This document shows positions 11,799-22,412 of a DNA stretch of 64,000 nt, piece by piece. A program made the position numbers and the translations under genes. A model generated the notes under the pieces. The model did not search any database. It saw only the letters and a program-made list of their open reading frames with translations, and was not told where the DNA came from. Position 1 is the first letter of the stretch, and every line of letters starts with the position of its first letter. The DNA is from Ditylenchus dipsaci (taxonomy: Eukaryota; Nematoda; Chromadorea; Rhabditida; Anguinidae): contig SADC01000886.1 of NCBI GenBank assembly GCA_004194705.1, positions 682,001-746,000 on the forward strand. The letters run 5' to 3'.

Positions 11799-14544
11799 AT
11801 GACTGGCAGAGGCAAAGGAGGCAAATCAAAGAGCAGCACCAAGTCCAAGACTCGTTCTTCTCGTGCTGGACTCCAGTTTCCAGTGGGTCGTTTGCACCGC
11901 ATGCTCCGCAAAGGCAACTATGCCGAGCGGTGGGGCTGGAGCTCCGGTCTATCTAGCTGCTGTGCTTGAGTACCTGGCAGCTGAGGTGTTGGAATTGGCT
12001 GGTAATGCTGCTAGAGACAACAAGAAGAGCAGAATCAATCCTCGGCACTTGCAGTTGGCTGTGCGCAACGATGAGGAGTTGAACAAGGTAATGCTTTTAG
12101 AAATATTTATGTTTTTTATCACTCGCAAAGGAACCGATCAAACTATACAATTCGATCTAAAAATTCTGACAACGCGAACTCGTAGAGCATAATCGATTCA
12201 CTATATGGAATTTCCAGTTTTTTTGCAAACAGACAAAAATCGGATATAAAGAGAAACATGTCAAAATAAGAAGTGGCGGAAATCCAGAATTTTCGGATTT
12301 TAATCGCGGCGGAAATCCCGGGGAAAAATCCGGAATTTCGGGATTTTAAGCGTGGCGAAAATCTGTAATTTTTGGATTTTCGCCACGAATTTTTTGTGAT
12401 AGACATATTTACTTAATTTATGCATTTTAAGCCTGTTTATTTCACATTTTTCTAGATTCGTTTGCTTTGATTGCTATAAAAAACAGTCTCGATAGCGTTC
12501 TTTCTACATCTTACACAATCGAACATCGACTTAGTGACCTCTGCAGTACTATGTTACAAAAGTTGTTTAAAATTTTCGGTGTCATGGATGTCATAAGCGA
12601 TAAAATTTGAGGAGGAGAAGAATTGGCCATTTCAAATTGGGCCAATTCAATTTGGGCCATTTTCAAATTGGTCCAATGCAAATTGGGCCAATTTCAAAAT
12701 GGGCCAATTTCAAAATGGGCCACGATTTTGAATCAAACAACTGTTGAAAAATCGCCAATAAGTTGGCGCAATTTGAATTGACCCAATTTGAACTTGGCCC
12801 AATTTGAAATGGCCCATTTTTCTCCTCCCCTAAAATTTAGTCTTTTTTCGCTTTTTAGTCTTTTCAGTCCCATAATTAAAGTTATCCAGTTTTTTCGGCC
12901 AAAAATTAACTCGGAGTTGAGCTAGCCTGCTGAAAATAATCTCAGCCTTAACCTTGCCAAAAGTTTTTTTCGAAATTTTTAAGCCAAATGATAGAAAATT
13001 AAATTTAATCGTTTTTTAGTATTTTTTATCGCTTTTGACATCCATGTCATGCTACTAAAAGAAATACAGGGTGGGCTAATTTTTTTCCCCTTAACTTTAA
13101 ATAACGCTTGAAAAGTCATTTTCTTTCAATCTTTTTTTTAGTGTTTATCAGAGCATAGGAAAAATTCTGTATAAAAAAGTTTTAAAAAATCATTGTTGGT
13201 CGTCTAATGAGTGATTATTTGAATAAAAATGGTTATTTTACAAAAAATACCAAAAGGGGGACTGAGGCAAATTTTCAAGTTTTCTAGAAACCAAGTTGAA
13301 AAATCCGTACAGAAGTTAAATGATTAGGCACAAAAATTTGAATTGGCGGGGGACAATTCAAAACAAGTTGCAATGGCCCTTTAAGTATCGGGCCGCAAGT
13401 GTCGGACCGTAAGTGTCAGCCGCAAATGTCGGCCGCAAGTTTCCGAGCCGCAAGTGTCGTATAACCGAGATGCGCACACCCACATACCTGTTGTATCCTT
13501 GGTTGCTAGTTGAGAGACGAGAGCACACGACTTCTTAATAGCTTTATTCGGACACAATGATTAGGCACAAAAATTGTGATCTGAACACAGACGTTCAGAC
13601 CCTTATATACTAACAACACGTTTGAATCACTACAAGACAAATGGTGATTCAAACACAGTACACAACAATACCTTAGACACAAATCCAGAGTTAAATACAA
13701 GAGTTTATTTGTGCGGTAGGCCCAGTATTAAAAACTATGTTCAACATCTTTATTTTTTGCCAGTGGGCCTCCCCCCCCTTAAAGTACCCTAAAGTGGCCC
13801 TCTAAAATGGCCCCTATTTTGTCCCTTCCCCTCCCAATAGAGCCTTTGTCCCTGTTTAAATTGCCTTTTTATGGCAAAATTATGACTTGAAAATAGTTTT
13901 TGACCATTCTTGAAAAAGTCCATTTTGGGTGGGTATGTCGAAGTAGGTCCGAGGATTGGGAGGCGTATATCAAAGAAGCATTTTTTGGCTAAAATTTCTT
14001 GAAGACCTCTCTTATTGCCATCGTCTGACCCACCACTGGGGTCATGCAATTCACGAAAAATCCGACGGAGAAGTACCTAAAATTTTCGAGATGCAAAGAC
14101 CTCAAAAATCAGCCACCTTTAGAGTGTTAACCGAAATTTCTATAATTAACCGGTTTTTGAATTATTCACTGTCCAGTTATCCGCTTTTCGAATATGCGGT
14201 TGTTCAATTTTCCTCTGATGAACTATCCGGTTTTGAATTCACCGATTGTCGATTAGATATCCCGCAAAAAAACTCCAGAAAATCAATTTCGCCATCAAGG
14301 CTGTTAAATTATTTATTTTTATGTGCAGTCGGTTCAGGTAAAAGGCCAATTTGTAATCACACCAATGTGCCCCAAAGATTTTTAAAAATAATCAGTCATC
14401 CTAGGTGGCCTCTAAATAGGTTTCTTACATATAATCGATATTTATATTTTTTAGCTGCTAGCAGGAGTGACTATCGCCCAGGGAGGTGTGTTGCCCAACA
14501 TTCAAGCTATCCTCCTACCCAAGAAGACTAACGAATCCACATGA
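11799..14544 (+). CDS. H2A: Histone H2A, two exons (126 aa after frame repair)
   Basis: Core histone H2A. Exon 1 is 11799-12087 and exon 2 is 14455-14544, joined in phase 0 across a GT-AG intron of 2,367 bp (ELNK then LLAG). The protein starts [20 protein letters not shown], continues [20 protein letters not shown], has [20 protein letters not shown] and ends [12 protein letters not shown]. The short C-terminus fits canonical H2A; there is no SQ motif. Near 11929-11935 the frame shifts by two bases: runs GG and GGGG stand where the conserved ERVGAGAP needs GGG and GGGGG. Everything else is conserved, so this looks like a sequencing fault rather than decay. Confidence 0.93.
12270..12395. repeat. 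GGAAATCCGGAATTT word array
   Basis: The words GGCGGAAATCC and CGGAATTTTCGG alternate with their complements, bounded by AGTGGCGG and CGCCACGA. It sits in the H2A intron. Same design as the other word-array elements; no target duplication seen. Confidence 0.55.
12609..12830. mobile_element. hAT-type element, word CAAATTGGGCC, TSD TAAAATTT
   Basis: Perfect 8-bp repeats TAAAATTT at 12601-12608 and 12831-12838. Inverted ends GAGGAGGAGAA and TTCTCCTCCCC. Nearly all of the 222 bp is made of repeats of TTTCAAATTGGGCCAA and its complement. Located in the H2A intron. Confidence 0.88.
13285..13385. mobile_element. Half of a GGGCCATTGCC hairpin element
   Basis: Matches the right half of 4104-4346, from the CCAAGTTGAAAAATCCGTAC core to the end GCAATGGCCCTTTAA. 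The left half is absent. Located in the H2A intron. Confidence 0.65.
13386..13460. repeat. CCGCAAGTGTCGG word array
   Basis: About five copies of a 14-bp word, (G)GCCGCAAGTGTCGG, followed by TATAACC. A related word occurs at 34302-34330 and 35900-35982 in an element with TCGCGTAACC ends, so this is probably one arm of such an element. Confidence 0.6.
13465..13740. mobile_element. GCGGTAGGCCC family element
   Basis: Begins with GATGCGCACACCCACATACC and ends with GCGGTAGGCCCAGTATTAA. Related copies lie at 20735-20796 (partial), 29955-30180, 60970-61215 and 62510-62790. Non-coding. In the H2A intron. Confidence 0.65.
13741..14454. other. Remainder of H2A intron
   Basis: A long plus-strand open frame (13956-14531) crosses this region and runs into H2A exon 2 in the wrong frame. 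It shows no recognisable domain and is regarded as chance. No other feature seen. Confidence 0.45.
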
Positions 14545-14685
14545 GGGAGAATTATTAGCTGTGTTTTTTGAAAATAATATTCCACTCAAAATCTCTATTT
14601 GTGATCTATTTTCCATTCACCATATGTTTATACTGTAAATTTTTGTGCAGTACATATTTGAACATATCTTTAACTATTTGCACCG

Positions 14686-14691
14686 AATAAA
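14686..14691 (+). promoter_or_regulatory. Poly(A) signal of H2A
   Basis: AATAAA 142 bp after the H2A stop codon. No GGCTCTTTTCAGAGCC-like stem-loop is present in between, so the mRNA is expected to be polyadenylated rather than cell-cycle histone type. Confidence 0.65.
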
Positions 14692-14704
14692 AATGTGAAA
14701 ATCT

Positions 14705-14912
14705 TACTGGAATTTTTTACAGTGGCTGAATACATGTACAAATCTCAATTTACGAGCACCAGGGATCACTAAATCGAGGGTTCACTTAATAAAGGCTCAC
14801 GTTATAAAGCCAAAAAAAAGTTGGTCCCAAGGGTCATCAGATCGATTCTTCAATGTATATACGAACTTTTTGGGGTGTCCTTAAATCAAGAGTCGACTGT
14901 AGTGGACACATA
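14705..14912. mobile_element. Eroded pogo-like miniature element
   Basis: Contains TAAATCGAGGGTTCACTTAA near the left and TTAAATCAAGAGTCGACTGT at the right end, as in the better preserved copy at 22413-22566. TA duplications are not clear. Confidence 0.4.
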
Positions 14913-14927
14913 AAGGGGGGGGGAACT

Positions 14928-15530
14928 TTTACGGCTATTTTTTGACATCGACTATTTTTACAATTTTTTCATCTCAGATGTTTTTACACTGTTTTGTAGC
15001 TGAGAGTTTTCTCTATCGATTGAGTGGTCAAACAGCCTAATTAAAGGGGCATGATCGTGCCCGATGGGGAGAAAAGGCGCGAACCAGCAGTTCTTTTCTT
15101 TCTCGATAAATTTTTACATTCGTTCTCGTCTAGATTTTTTAAGTTTTCTGTCTAGTTTTTAAAAGCAGTATAAGGTCATCCATATCAGATTTGTCGCAGA
15201 ACGAGTGAAAGTGGGACGATTCGAAAAAATTCGAAAAAAAACTGCTGGTTCGCGCCTTAACGCACGAGCATGCCCCTTTAAAAATAATTTTTGATGAAAT
15301 CACACCAATTTCACACTAAAAAACCAAGCCTGAGGCTCAACTTGGATTTTTGTGTGAAGTTGGTGTGATTTCATCAAAAATTATTTTAATTATTCTGTTA
15401 GACCACTTAATCCATAAAAAAAATCTCAGGTACAAAACGGTTCGAAAATACCTGAGATGAGAAAACAAAATTTTTGAAAAAATGCAAAAATAGTCGATGT
15501 CAAAAGTTAGCTGTAGAAGTCCCGCCTTTA
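14928..15530. mobile_element. Foldback element interrupted by a TTAA hairpin
   Basis: TTTTTGACATCGACTATTTT near the left end pairs with AAAATAGTCGATGTCAAAAG near 15505. The CATCTCAG and GTGGTC segments also pair in order. The 15045-15277 element sits inside the left part, and a small hairpin (15286-15394, around CACCAATTTCACAC) occupies the centre. Confidence 0.65.
15045..15277. mobile_element. TTAA-flanked hairpin, AGGGGCATG family
   Basis: TTAA at 15041-15044 and 15278-15281. Ends AGGGGCATGATCGTGC and GCACGAGCATGCCCCT are inverted, with CGCGAACCAGCAG inside. TTAA duplication is the hallmark of piggyBac-type insertion. No ORF. Confidence 0.85.
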
Positions 15531-16063
15531 ACATAAAAATGAGGCAGTCGGATATAGTAAGAAGTCAAAAATAAAAAGACATTCTATGGCCCTGGTAAAC
15601 GATTCGTTTACAAACAAGATTAATCAAACCTTAAAGGGGCATGCCCACGCTAATAAGAGCAGTGCTGTAAATCTAGGCACCGGCTAAACTTCAGGCACCT
15701 GTTTCTAGCAGTTATCAGTATTACCCAGCCCGGTGCCGCGAATCAATAGGTAGCTTAGACATCGGCACCGGGCTAGGAATAAAAAAATTCGTCATTTAAA
15801 CCTTTCTATATACCTAGAGTTGGGTTAATTACCGGTCATAATCTTTCGCGGTAATATTACCGGTCATAATATTTTTTTCGGTCATATTCTGGTCATAATC
15901 TTTTCATAATATTAAAGGACCATATCAATCAAAAGGTTGCAGAAAAATGTAAAAAATCGAAAGTAAGCGTTAAAATTTGAATAATTAACGAAAAAAATAA
16001 AAAAACACGACGCCAATGTGTAGTTGACAGCATAAAATGTTATGGCAGGCTGTGCACCGTAAA

Positions 16064-16515
16064 CAGTGTTTCCAAAAAACCGAAACGGAATGCCACAAAC
16101 CGAAGCAGAAACCGAAATTCGGTTTTCGGTTTCGGTTTCTGCTTTTGAAACTTTCGGTTTCGGTTTCTGCTTTTTATTTCTAATTCTGCTTTTGATTTCT
16201 GCTTTTAAAACTGATTTTTTCGTTCGTATACTTCTGCATATCATATGAATTTTGTTTTATTTTTGTGGATATTCGTGTGGATCATGACAATCGAAAATTT
16301 TGACTTCATACCCAAAACCGAAAGCACAAACCGAAAGTTGAAAAGCAGAAACCGAAAGTTTCAAAAACCGAAACCGAAAGTTTCATGAGCATAAACCGAA
16401 ACCGAAAACCGAAAATTTCAAAAGCAGAAGCATTATGCTTCTGCTTCTTTCCGGTTTCTGCTTTCTGCGGTTATATTTCGGTTTCTGCTTTCCGTTTCGG
16501 TTTTTTAAAAACCTG
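16064..16515. mobile_element. hAT-type element, word CGGTTTCTGCTTT
   Basis: Ends CAGTGTTTCC and TAAAAACCTG are approximately inverted. Flanks ACCGTAAA (16056-16063) and GCCGTAAA (16516-16523) match at 7 of 8 positions. The interior is almost entirely AACCGAAA and GGTTTCTGCTTTT words in inverted halves. Nested inside 15815-17629. Confidence 0.78.
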
Positions 16516-17331
16516 GCCGTAAATAACAATAAATAAGAAAACGCAGGACGCTATTTTTATTTCGAAAATGTTTGATATTATTAAATTGAATTGACAATTT
16601 TTTGCAAAATAAAACTAATTGCGCTAGAAAAAGTATTTCTCAACAAGTTAATTTGCAGTGTGATGGTGAAGGAGCAGTGGCTGGTCAAAATTTGTTAGTC
16701 AGTTCGATTTCCCGATTCCAAGTCCCTGCGTTGTCTTTTTGAGTTTAGTTTATTAAAAACAAACCTGAATATTTTTGCAATGGAAAAAAGTGTCCCGCGA
16801 GCATTTAAACGTGTGAAATTATCATTGCCGGTGACGGCTTTGGTATTTTAAAGAAAATTCTGTACATTGCTAAATGGATAGCTTTATTTACACAAATACG
16901 TTTTCATACATAGTTTGCTTGGCTTAGTTTGCTTGGACATTGGAGCTGATTCATTTATCAAGCAATTAACCAAGCAATAGTAGTGGCCTACAAGGTGAAA
17001 TGTGAATAATGACACAACAATTTCCTGCTTGTTAAAAAGATGGCTCTACTGGAGAATGGGTACCGATTTTTCGCCTTGGTCGCCCTGTTATTTTTTATGT
17101 TTTTGTTTCTTTTTTTATTATATTTTTCATACCATAGATAAATAAAAAATGATCAAGGAATATATATAAAAAGATAGGCTATAAAAGAAAAGACGGACAG
17201 AAAATATAATAAAAGAGTACAAAAACATGGAAAAATAACAAGAGGACCAAGGCAAAAAATCGGCACCCATTCGCCAGTAGAGCCAAAAAGATTATGACTG
17301 ATTTTTCATTATCCTGTCATAATCTAGATTA

Positions 17332-17573
17332 CCGTATATGCTCTATTAATTAGACACACCCTAAGTCCAAAATCGTGTTTTTGGCATTGTGTTTTTGACC
17401 CACTTTTTGATCACTTCTCTCAGGCAAGTTACCAACCATTTGATAGCTCATCTTTCTAGCTACAAAATGGGTGGTAACTTGCCTGAGAGAAGTGATCAAA
17501 AAGTGGGTCAAAAAACACAATGCCAAAACACGATTTTGAACTTAGGGGTGTCTAATTAATAGAGCATACATGG
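17332..17573. mobile_element. TA-flanked hairpin, TACCGTAT family
   Basis: Starts TA|CCGTATATGCTCTATTAA and ends in the approximate complement before TA. A long near-perfect hairpin with CAGGCAAGTTACCA fills it. Nested inside 15815-17629. Confidence 0.75.
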
Positions 17574-17644
17574 TATGACCGGTAATATTACCAGATTATG
17601 ACCGGTAATATTACCGTTGCCCAACTCTATATATACCTATGCGA

Positions 17645-18468
17645 TTCTTTTCCGTTATCCCGACCACCCTTGATTTTGCATTTTTTGCGCTCAATACTTT
17701 TATTTCCCGACTTAATTTTATTTATTAAGTCGACACACGAAGAAAAGTACACAACACTAACGAGCAATGTGTAATGGAACGTTTGGTGGGTACAACACGG
17801 CAATGTCTTGCAATAGCGCATCGAACGGATTTTTTCCCTAGTTTCGATTCCTCCACCAGAATTCCTAGATAGGCAGTCAGATGGTGACGAGTAGTGCCGC
17901 TTTGGATCTTGTTTCTATGCTTGGAAGCTCTCCACATCCTTTCGATCCTTCGTATTTCTTCGAACCCGTTGTCCACCTTCATAATGATTTTTGAATACAC
18001 TTCTTGGAATTGCACTTCCAAAAGATCTCCGCACCAAAGTATAGCTTCATCAGATGACCATTCCTGCATTCTCCGGAAGATGAAAGCGAACCACGGTCTT
18101 GTAGGCATCTGACACTTGCTTCTTCTCCCCTTGGCAGATCACGGAAATAAAAATGTAAATTTGAAATGTAAATTAATGCTTTAGATCACATGAAAAATGA
18201 GGATTTACGAAAAAAAACCTTTTGCGCAGGTTTGTAACGATCACTCGAGTTTTTTTACAAAGGAATCCAACGACATTTGATGCCTCACGCGCTTGGACAT
18301 AGCGGCACTTGAAATGGAAGGATCTAAGAACGCAACATTAACTCGTTTAGAGCACGTACTATAGCACGTATCGAAGTCGATCGAAGTTATCGAAAGCGCA
18401 TATATGCACCGCAAGTATCAGAAAGGCAAAAATGCAAAATCAAGGGTGGTCGGGATAACAGAAAAGAA
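17645..18468. mobile_element. 824-bp transposon with about 40-bp inverted ends and one ORF
   Basis: TTCTTTTCCGTTATCCCGAC at the left pairs with the complement of GTCGGGATAACAGAAAAGAA at the right; the match continues through ACCCTTGATTTTGCATTTTT. It contains the minus-strand ORF 17725-18108. Superfamily not determined; no clear target duplication. Nested inside the 15660-18729 element. Confidence 0.75.
17725..18108 (-). CDS. Unidentified 127-aa ORF inside a small transposon
   Basis: Runs from MPTRPWFAFIFRRMQEWSSD to a stop near the left terminal repeat. It is rich in Trp, Arg and charged residues, has no signal peptide or membrane segment, and has a central basic stretch (RRIERMWRASKHRNK). 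I do not recognise the family. Being the only long ORF between the inverted ends, it could be a transposon accessory protein or a truncated transposase, or chance. Codon context alone cannot decide. Confidence 0.3.
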   Translation of the reverse strand: MPTRPWFAFIFRRMQEWSSDEAILWCGDLLEVQFQEVYSKIIMKVDNGFEEIRRIERMWRASKHRNKIQSGTTRHHLTAYLGILVEESKLGKKSVRCAIARHCRVVPTKRSITHCSLVLCTFLRVST

Positions 18469-18942
18469 CCAAAAAGTCAGCCATTTATACCTTCTATATA
18501 CCGGCACCGGCTTGGCACCAAAAAAATTATGATTAAAATTTCCTTGTAAATTAGCACGGCACCAGGCCGGTGCCGGTATGCAGAAAGGGTTGAATGACTA
18601 ATGTTTTTATTCCTAGCCCGGTGCCAATGTCTAAGCTACCTAATAATACGCGGCACCGGGCTTGGTAATATCAATAACTGCTAGAAACAGGTGCCTGAAG
18701 TTTAGCCGGTGCCTAGATTTACAGCACTGAATAAGAGGTGGCGCCGGGAATTCAAATTTTTTCCTAATTATTAAACTTGTGTACGGATTTTTGCAACTTG
18801 GTTTCTAACAAAACTATACCTAAAATTCAACTCTAGGCTTTCTTTTGTTAGAAACCAAGTTAAAAATCCGATAATCAATTATTAGAAACAAAAATTGAAT
18901 TCCCCGGCACCACCTCTTATTTGTGTGGGCATGCCTCTTTAA

Positions 18943-19136
18943 TAAAATTTATTTATCGACATGGTGAATAACTTAACAACACATGTAACAAAATTTCATA
19001 ATAAAATTTCTTCAAGAACATGACTTCTTTTGCATGCTTTCAGAAGCATCCTGTCCATGAAAGAAAACATTAAAGAGCAGTCCATCAGAGGTGGTAAGAA
19101 TAAGCGTTACTTATACCTTATGATATAGAGAAGTTA
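18943..19136. other. AT-rich spacer
   Basis: No gene or repeat recognised between the TTAA element and the pogo-like end at 19137. Confidence 0.4.
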
Positions 19137-19225
19137 CAGTCAACTCCCTGCATAATGTACACCCGCCATAGTGTACACCCCCGCCATAGAGCACACCCGG
19201 TTCCGATGTGGCTGACCACCACACA
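19137..19225. mobile_element. Pogo-like terminal fragment, word GTACACCCGCCATAG
   Basis: TA|CAGTCAACTCCCTGCATAA followed by the word GTACACCCGCCATAG repeated three times. The same word family occurs with intact TA flanks at 43735-43904. The right end was not found before the following satellite. Confidence 0.6.
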
Positions 19226-19232
19226 GTCACAA

Positions 19233-19770
19233 CGATCACCTCTCTCAACCGGTTGATTAACCGAAAATTAATCAAACAGTGGATGGTTGCTGTGGCGGTT
19301 GATCACCGAAAATCGCCAATCAACCGGTTGATCAACCGAAAGTCATAACACATCAACCATAAGACCGGTGGATGGTTGATGTGGCGGTTGATTGCCGAAG
19401 ATTGCCAATCAACCGGTTGATCAACCGGGAATCAATCAACTGGTTGATGGTTGATGTGGAGGTTGATAAGCAAAAAATCCTGATCAACCGGTTGATCAAC
19501 CAGAAAACAATCAACCGGTTGATGGTGGATGTGGCGGTTGATTACCGGAAATTTTCTATCAACCGGTGGGGAAAAATCGAAAATTTTACCAAAATTAACC
19601 TACTGGTTGACCATTTGATCAACCGCTTGATCAACCAAGGACCAATCAACCGGTGGATGGTTGATGTGGCGGTTGATTACCGAAAATCCTCATCAACCGG
19701 TTGATCAACCGGAAATCAATCAACCGGTTGATGGTTGATGTGGCGGTTGATTGTCGAAAATTACCAATCA
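19233..19770. repeat. Satellite array of CAACCGGTTGATCAACC
   Basis: A palindromic core, AACCGGTTGATCAACCGG, with GATGGTTGATGTGGCGGTTG between cores, recurs seven to eight times. It keeps one strand open (19372-19704), which I regard as a by-product of the repeat. Confidence 0.85.
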
Positions 19771-20064
19771 TTACCAATTACCATCAGGCTCGCGATAAAT
19801 CTCAAAAAAAAACGGTGATTTAAAAATTAACTAGGTGTGCTTAATTGTGTGTGCTAACTATGTAAACAGTCAGTCAGGCCCATAGTTAACCGAAATCTCA
19901 TGTACTGGAATGCTGATTTCTTCAATTCGGCCATTCAGCAACAACAAGTGGGAGCACCACATAAAGCAATTATGTTCAATAATAAATAGGATTTGTTTCT
20001 GGGTGATATTGATTGACTATGTCAGGTTATATAAATAAATATGACTATGAAAGTAAAATAATAA

Positions 20065-20300
20065 ATCACCGGTTTTTTTGGTAACTAACCGGTAAAAAAC
20101 CTTGTAAAAAAACCAACCGGTCTTTTAAATAACCGGTGATTAAGCAATCCTAAATAAAACAATCGGACCGATTTTTTTGGGCAGCGAGCAATTTCGCAAT
20201 TTCAAATTGCGCAAATTCACATTGCGAATAGTTCAATTGCGCAAATGCAAATTGCACCAAAATCAAATTGCGCAAATTTTAATTGCGCTAAAATCAATTC
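20065..20300. repeat. ACCGGT and AATTGCGC word arrays
   Basis: At 20065-20145, AACCGGT-type words surround T-runs. At 20190-20300, CAAATTGCGCAAAT and relatives recur about eight times. Both resemble subterminal arrays of small elements; no target duplications seen. Confidence 0.55.
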
Positions 20301-20329
20301 ACCGGATTCGTATAGTACCCAGAACCTTT

Positions 20330-20735
20330 CAATGGTACATAAACCAGTTCAGTGTATCCAAGCACCCCTTGTTAATCCTGAACCGCCCATAAGCACCCTT
20401 TACCACCCATAATTCCCCAAACCACCAACACATACCACTTAAAACCACCCTCCACCCAACAACCCCGAACCACCTTCAACCACCTAAAACACCTTAAACA
20501 TCCCCAAACCACTCCAAACCAGTAAAACCCACCATTAACCACTTAAAATTGCCTAACATCACCAAACTCCCCTAAACTACTTGAATCACATAAAACCACT
20601 GTAAACATTCGAAATCATAATTATCCATAATTGAAGATAATTTTGGGTGTCTCAGGATGGTTTGAACTGGTTTGAGTGATTTTTGGATGTTTGGGCAGTT
20701 TTGGGTGGTTTTATATGTCTGAATAGTTTCGAGTG
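20330..20735. repeat. Strand-biased AAACCACC region
   Basis: From 20330 to 20605 the plus strand is very poor in G and consists of degenerate ACCACC, AAACC and CACCCTT units. From about 20640 to 20735 the complementary style (TGGTTTGA, TTGGGTGGTT) appears, so the whole is an imperfect inverted pair. Confidence 0.5.
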
Positions 20736-20796
20736 CGCATCTCACTTACTTAGACATAATTCCAAGCAAGACTCTTGATCAAGAATGCATTTAGAG

Positions 20797-20995
20797 CAGG
20801 GCTGCCGTCTCAAAAAATTAAAAAAATGACATTTGGTCAAAAAACAGGAAGTTGAAGAAAAAAGTCCATTTTATCTAGTGCTTATTGCCATTTTGAAGCG
20901 AAAAAAAAGGTTTTGACTGAAACTTTGAAAATAAAAACAGACTTGGTGTCCCAAAAAAAGGAAAATCTTTTTAAAAAGGACATATGGCAGCCCTG
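20797..20995. mobile_element. hAT-type miniature, CAGGGCTGCC ends, TSD ATTTAGAG
   Basis: Perfect duplications ATTTAGAG at 20789-20796 and 20996-21003; ends CAGGGCTGCC and GGCAGCCCTG are perfect inverted repeats. The element interrupts a GCGGTAGGCCC-family copy, whose sequence resumes with GCTCTTTTTGCCA as at 30110-30180. A larger relative spans about 58386-61633. Confidence 0.93.
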
Positions 20996-21049
20996 ATTTA
21001 GAGGCTCTTTTTGCCAAGTCCCATGTTGAAGAACATGGTAAAACGGTTA

Positions 21050-21960
21050 GCAGACATTTCCCTGTTTTTGCAGTATTTGTCGCGCGACATTTTCCTTAAT
21101 GAAGGAAAATGTCGCCCGACCGTTTCCGGAATAAAGGAATTTGTCGCACGACACATTCCCTAATAAAAGAAAATTGACTTCTTCTCAACATTGAGACTAC
21201 AAGTCAGTCTCATTTTTTTTAGAACAGCTCTCATTAGGCTATTCAAGCTGATCCTGAAAAAATCAGACCAATCTGAGTTTGAAAAGAGGATTGAAATACA
21301 GTGGCTAGATAACCCCTTTTGAAAAAATAAATAAATTTGTCGCGCGACATTTTCCGTTATTCTAGTATTTGTCGTGCCATAATTTCTACAAAAAAGGAAT
21401 TTGTCGAGCGTCAAATTCCACAAAAAAGGCAGCACAAGTTTGAAAAGAGGATTGAAATACAGTGGAGTACCGGAGGTACTTGTGCTGTTTAGATCCCCCC
21501 TCCCCCACAAATTTTCTAAAGTACATGCAAACATCAAAAACTTTATTCACATTCATATAACGATACAATTTGCGACCACAAATGAAACAAAATATCATCT
21601 CAATTGAACTTTCTACGCCAAACGAAATCAGATACATAGCTACGGAAGACAGATCGATGTGTACCATATTCATACTTATGTCGACGCTTGAACTTTTTGA
21701 TAGCTTTTCATATAGTTTTGATGGACTGAATGAACATTTCCATAACGATAATTAATATTAAAATGGGGACTATAAACATTCTGCTTAAAAACATAAAAAA
21801 CATTCACAACCAAAAAAATGGGGGGGGGGGGGGTCTAAACAGCACAAGTACTAAAAGGGAATTGGTCGCGTGACAATTTCCTTTATCTGCAGAAATTGTC
21901 CCGTGACAAATACTGCAAAAAAAGGAAAATGTCTGGTTGCCTGCAAAACAGGAAAAAAAT
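21050..21960. mobile_element. Element with word TTTGTCGCGCGACATTTTCC
   Basis: CAGACATTTCCCTG at the left and GGAAAATGTCTG at the right are inverted. The palindromic word TGTCGCGCGACA recurs about eight times near both ends. A second inverted pair, GTACTTGTGCTGTTTAGA, bounds a nested segment at about 21475-21850 ending in a G-run. The segment GTTTGAAAAGAGGATTGAAA occurs twice. No real gene seen. Confidence 0.7.
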
Positions 21961-22412
21961 CGAAATTTCAAAAAAACTCAAAACTCAATTTCTTTTACAG
22001 ACCAGAACTCAAAAATAATGTCTTTTTTGAACTCCTGAGTCCATTTTAGGTCGATATAGGGTGTTCGGAAACACTTTTAAAAAAGTTGATTTGGTAGGGG
22101 TGTATCCAAGTACGGTCGGAAATTTCATACGATCATTTTCGGCTTGGGCACACCGAAATCAGCTTTTCGAACCAAAAATGATGAGATGAAATTCAAAAAA
22201 GACTCTTTCGAAGAACGATTCTAGAACATTCTTATGATCAGCATTGCAGTTTTGGCGAAACACAGCATCAGCGACATAAGAAGATTTAGGCGCTCACTTG
22301 TCCATGAATGCGCTTGATTTTGTTCTTTATGTGACTCCAGAATCCTTCCACTTTGTTGGTGTGCACACGAAGAGTGTTATTTTGCTTATCAAAAATATCC
22401 TTTTTGCTGATA

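Larger units (their letters stand above)
15815..17629. mobile_element. hAT-type element, word ACCGGTAATATT, TSD TATATACC
   Basis: Perfect duplications TATATACC at 15807-15814 and 17630-17637, with ends TAGAGTTGGG and CCCAACTCTA. The words ACCGGTCATAAT and GGTAATATTACC cluster at both ends. Inserted inside the 15660-18729 element and itself host to two smaller elements. Confidence 0.9.
15660..18729. mobile_element. hAT-type element, word GGCACCGGGC, TSD AATAAGAG
   Basis: Perfect 8-bp duplications AATAAGAG at 15652-15659 and 18730-18737; ends CAGTGCTGTAAATCTAGG and CCTAGATTTACAGCACTG are inverted. The words CCGGTGCC and GGCACCGGGC recur near both ends. The empty site is visible in the copy at 28748, which reads AATAAGAGGTGG without interruption. 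Confidence 0.92.
15635..18938. mobile_element. TTAA-flanked AGGGGCATG element, split by nested insertions
   Basis: TTAA at 15631-15634 and 18939-18942. The left end AGGGGCATGCCCACGC and right end GTGTGGGCATGCCTCT are inverted. An undisturbed relative is at 28748-28968. Here the copy is opened at AATAAGAG by the 15660-18729 hAT element. Confidence 0.85.

Noticed and set aside
9875..14455. A histone H3 or H1 gene in the cluster
   Set aside because: No ARTKQTARKS-like or other H3 sequence and no H1 globular domain was found on either strand.
13956..14531. 191-codon plus-strand frame in the H2A intron
   Set aside because: It ends inside H2A exon 2 in a different frame, has no recognisable domain, and its composition follows the local AT-rich sequence.
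19372..19704. 110-codon frame over the CAACCGGTTGATCAACC array
   Set aside because: Repeat-generated; the peptide is a periodic INRLINR-like string with no other support.
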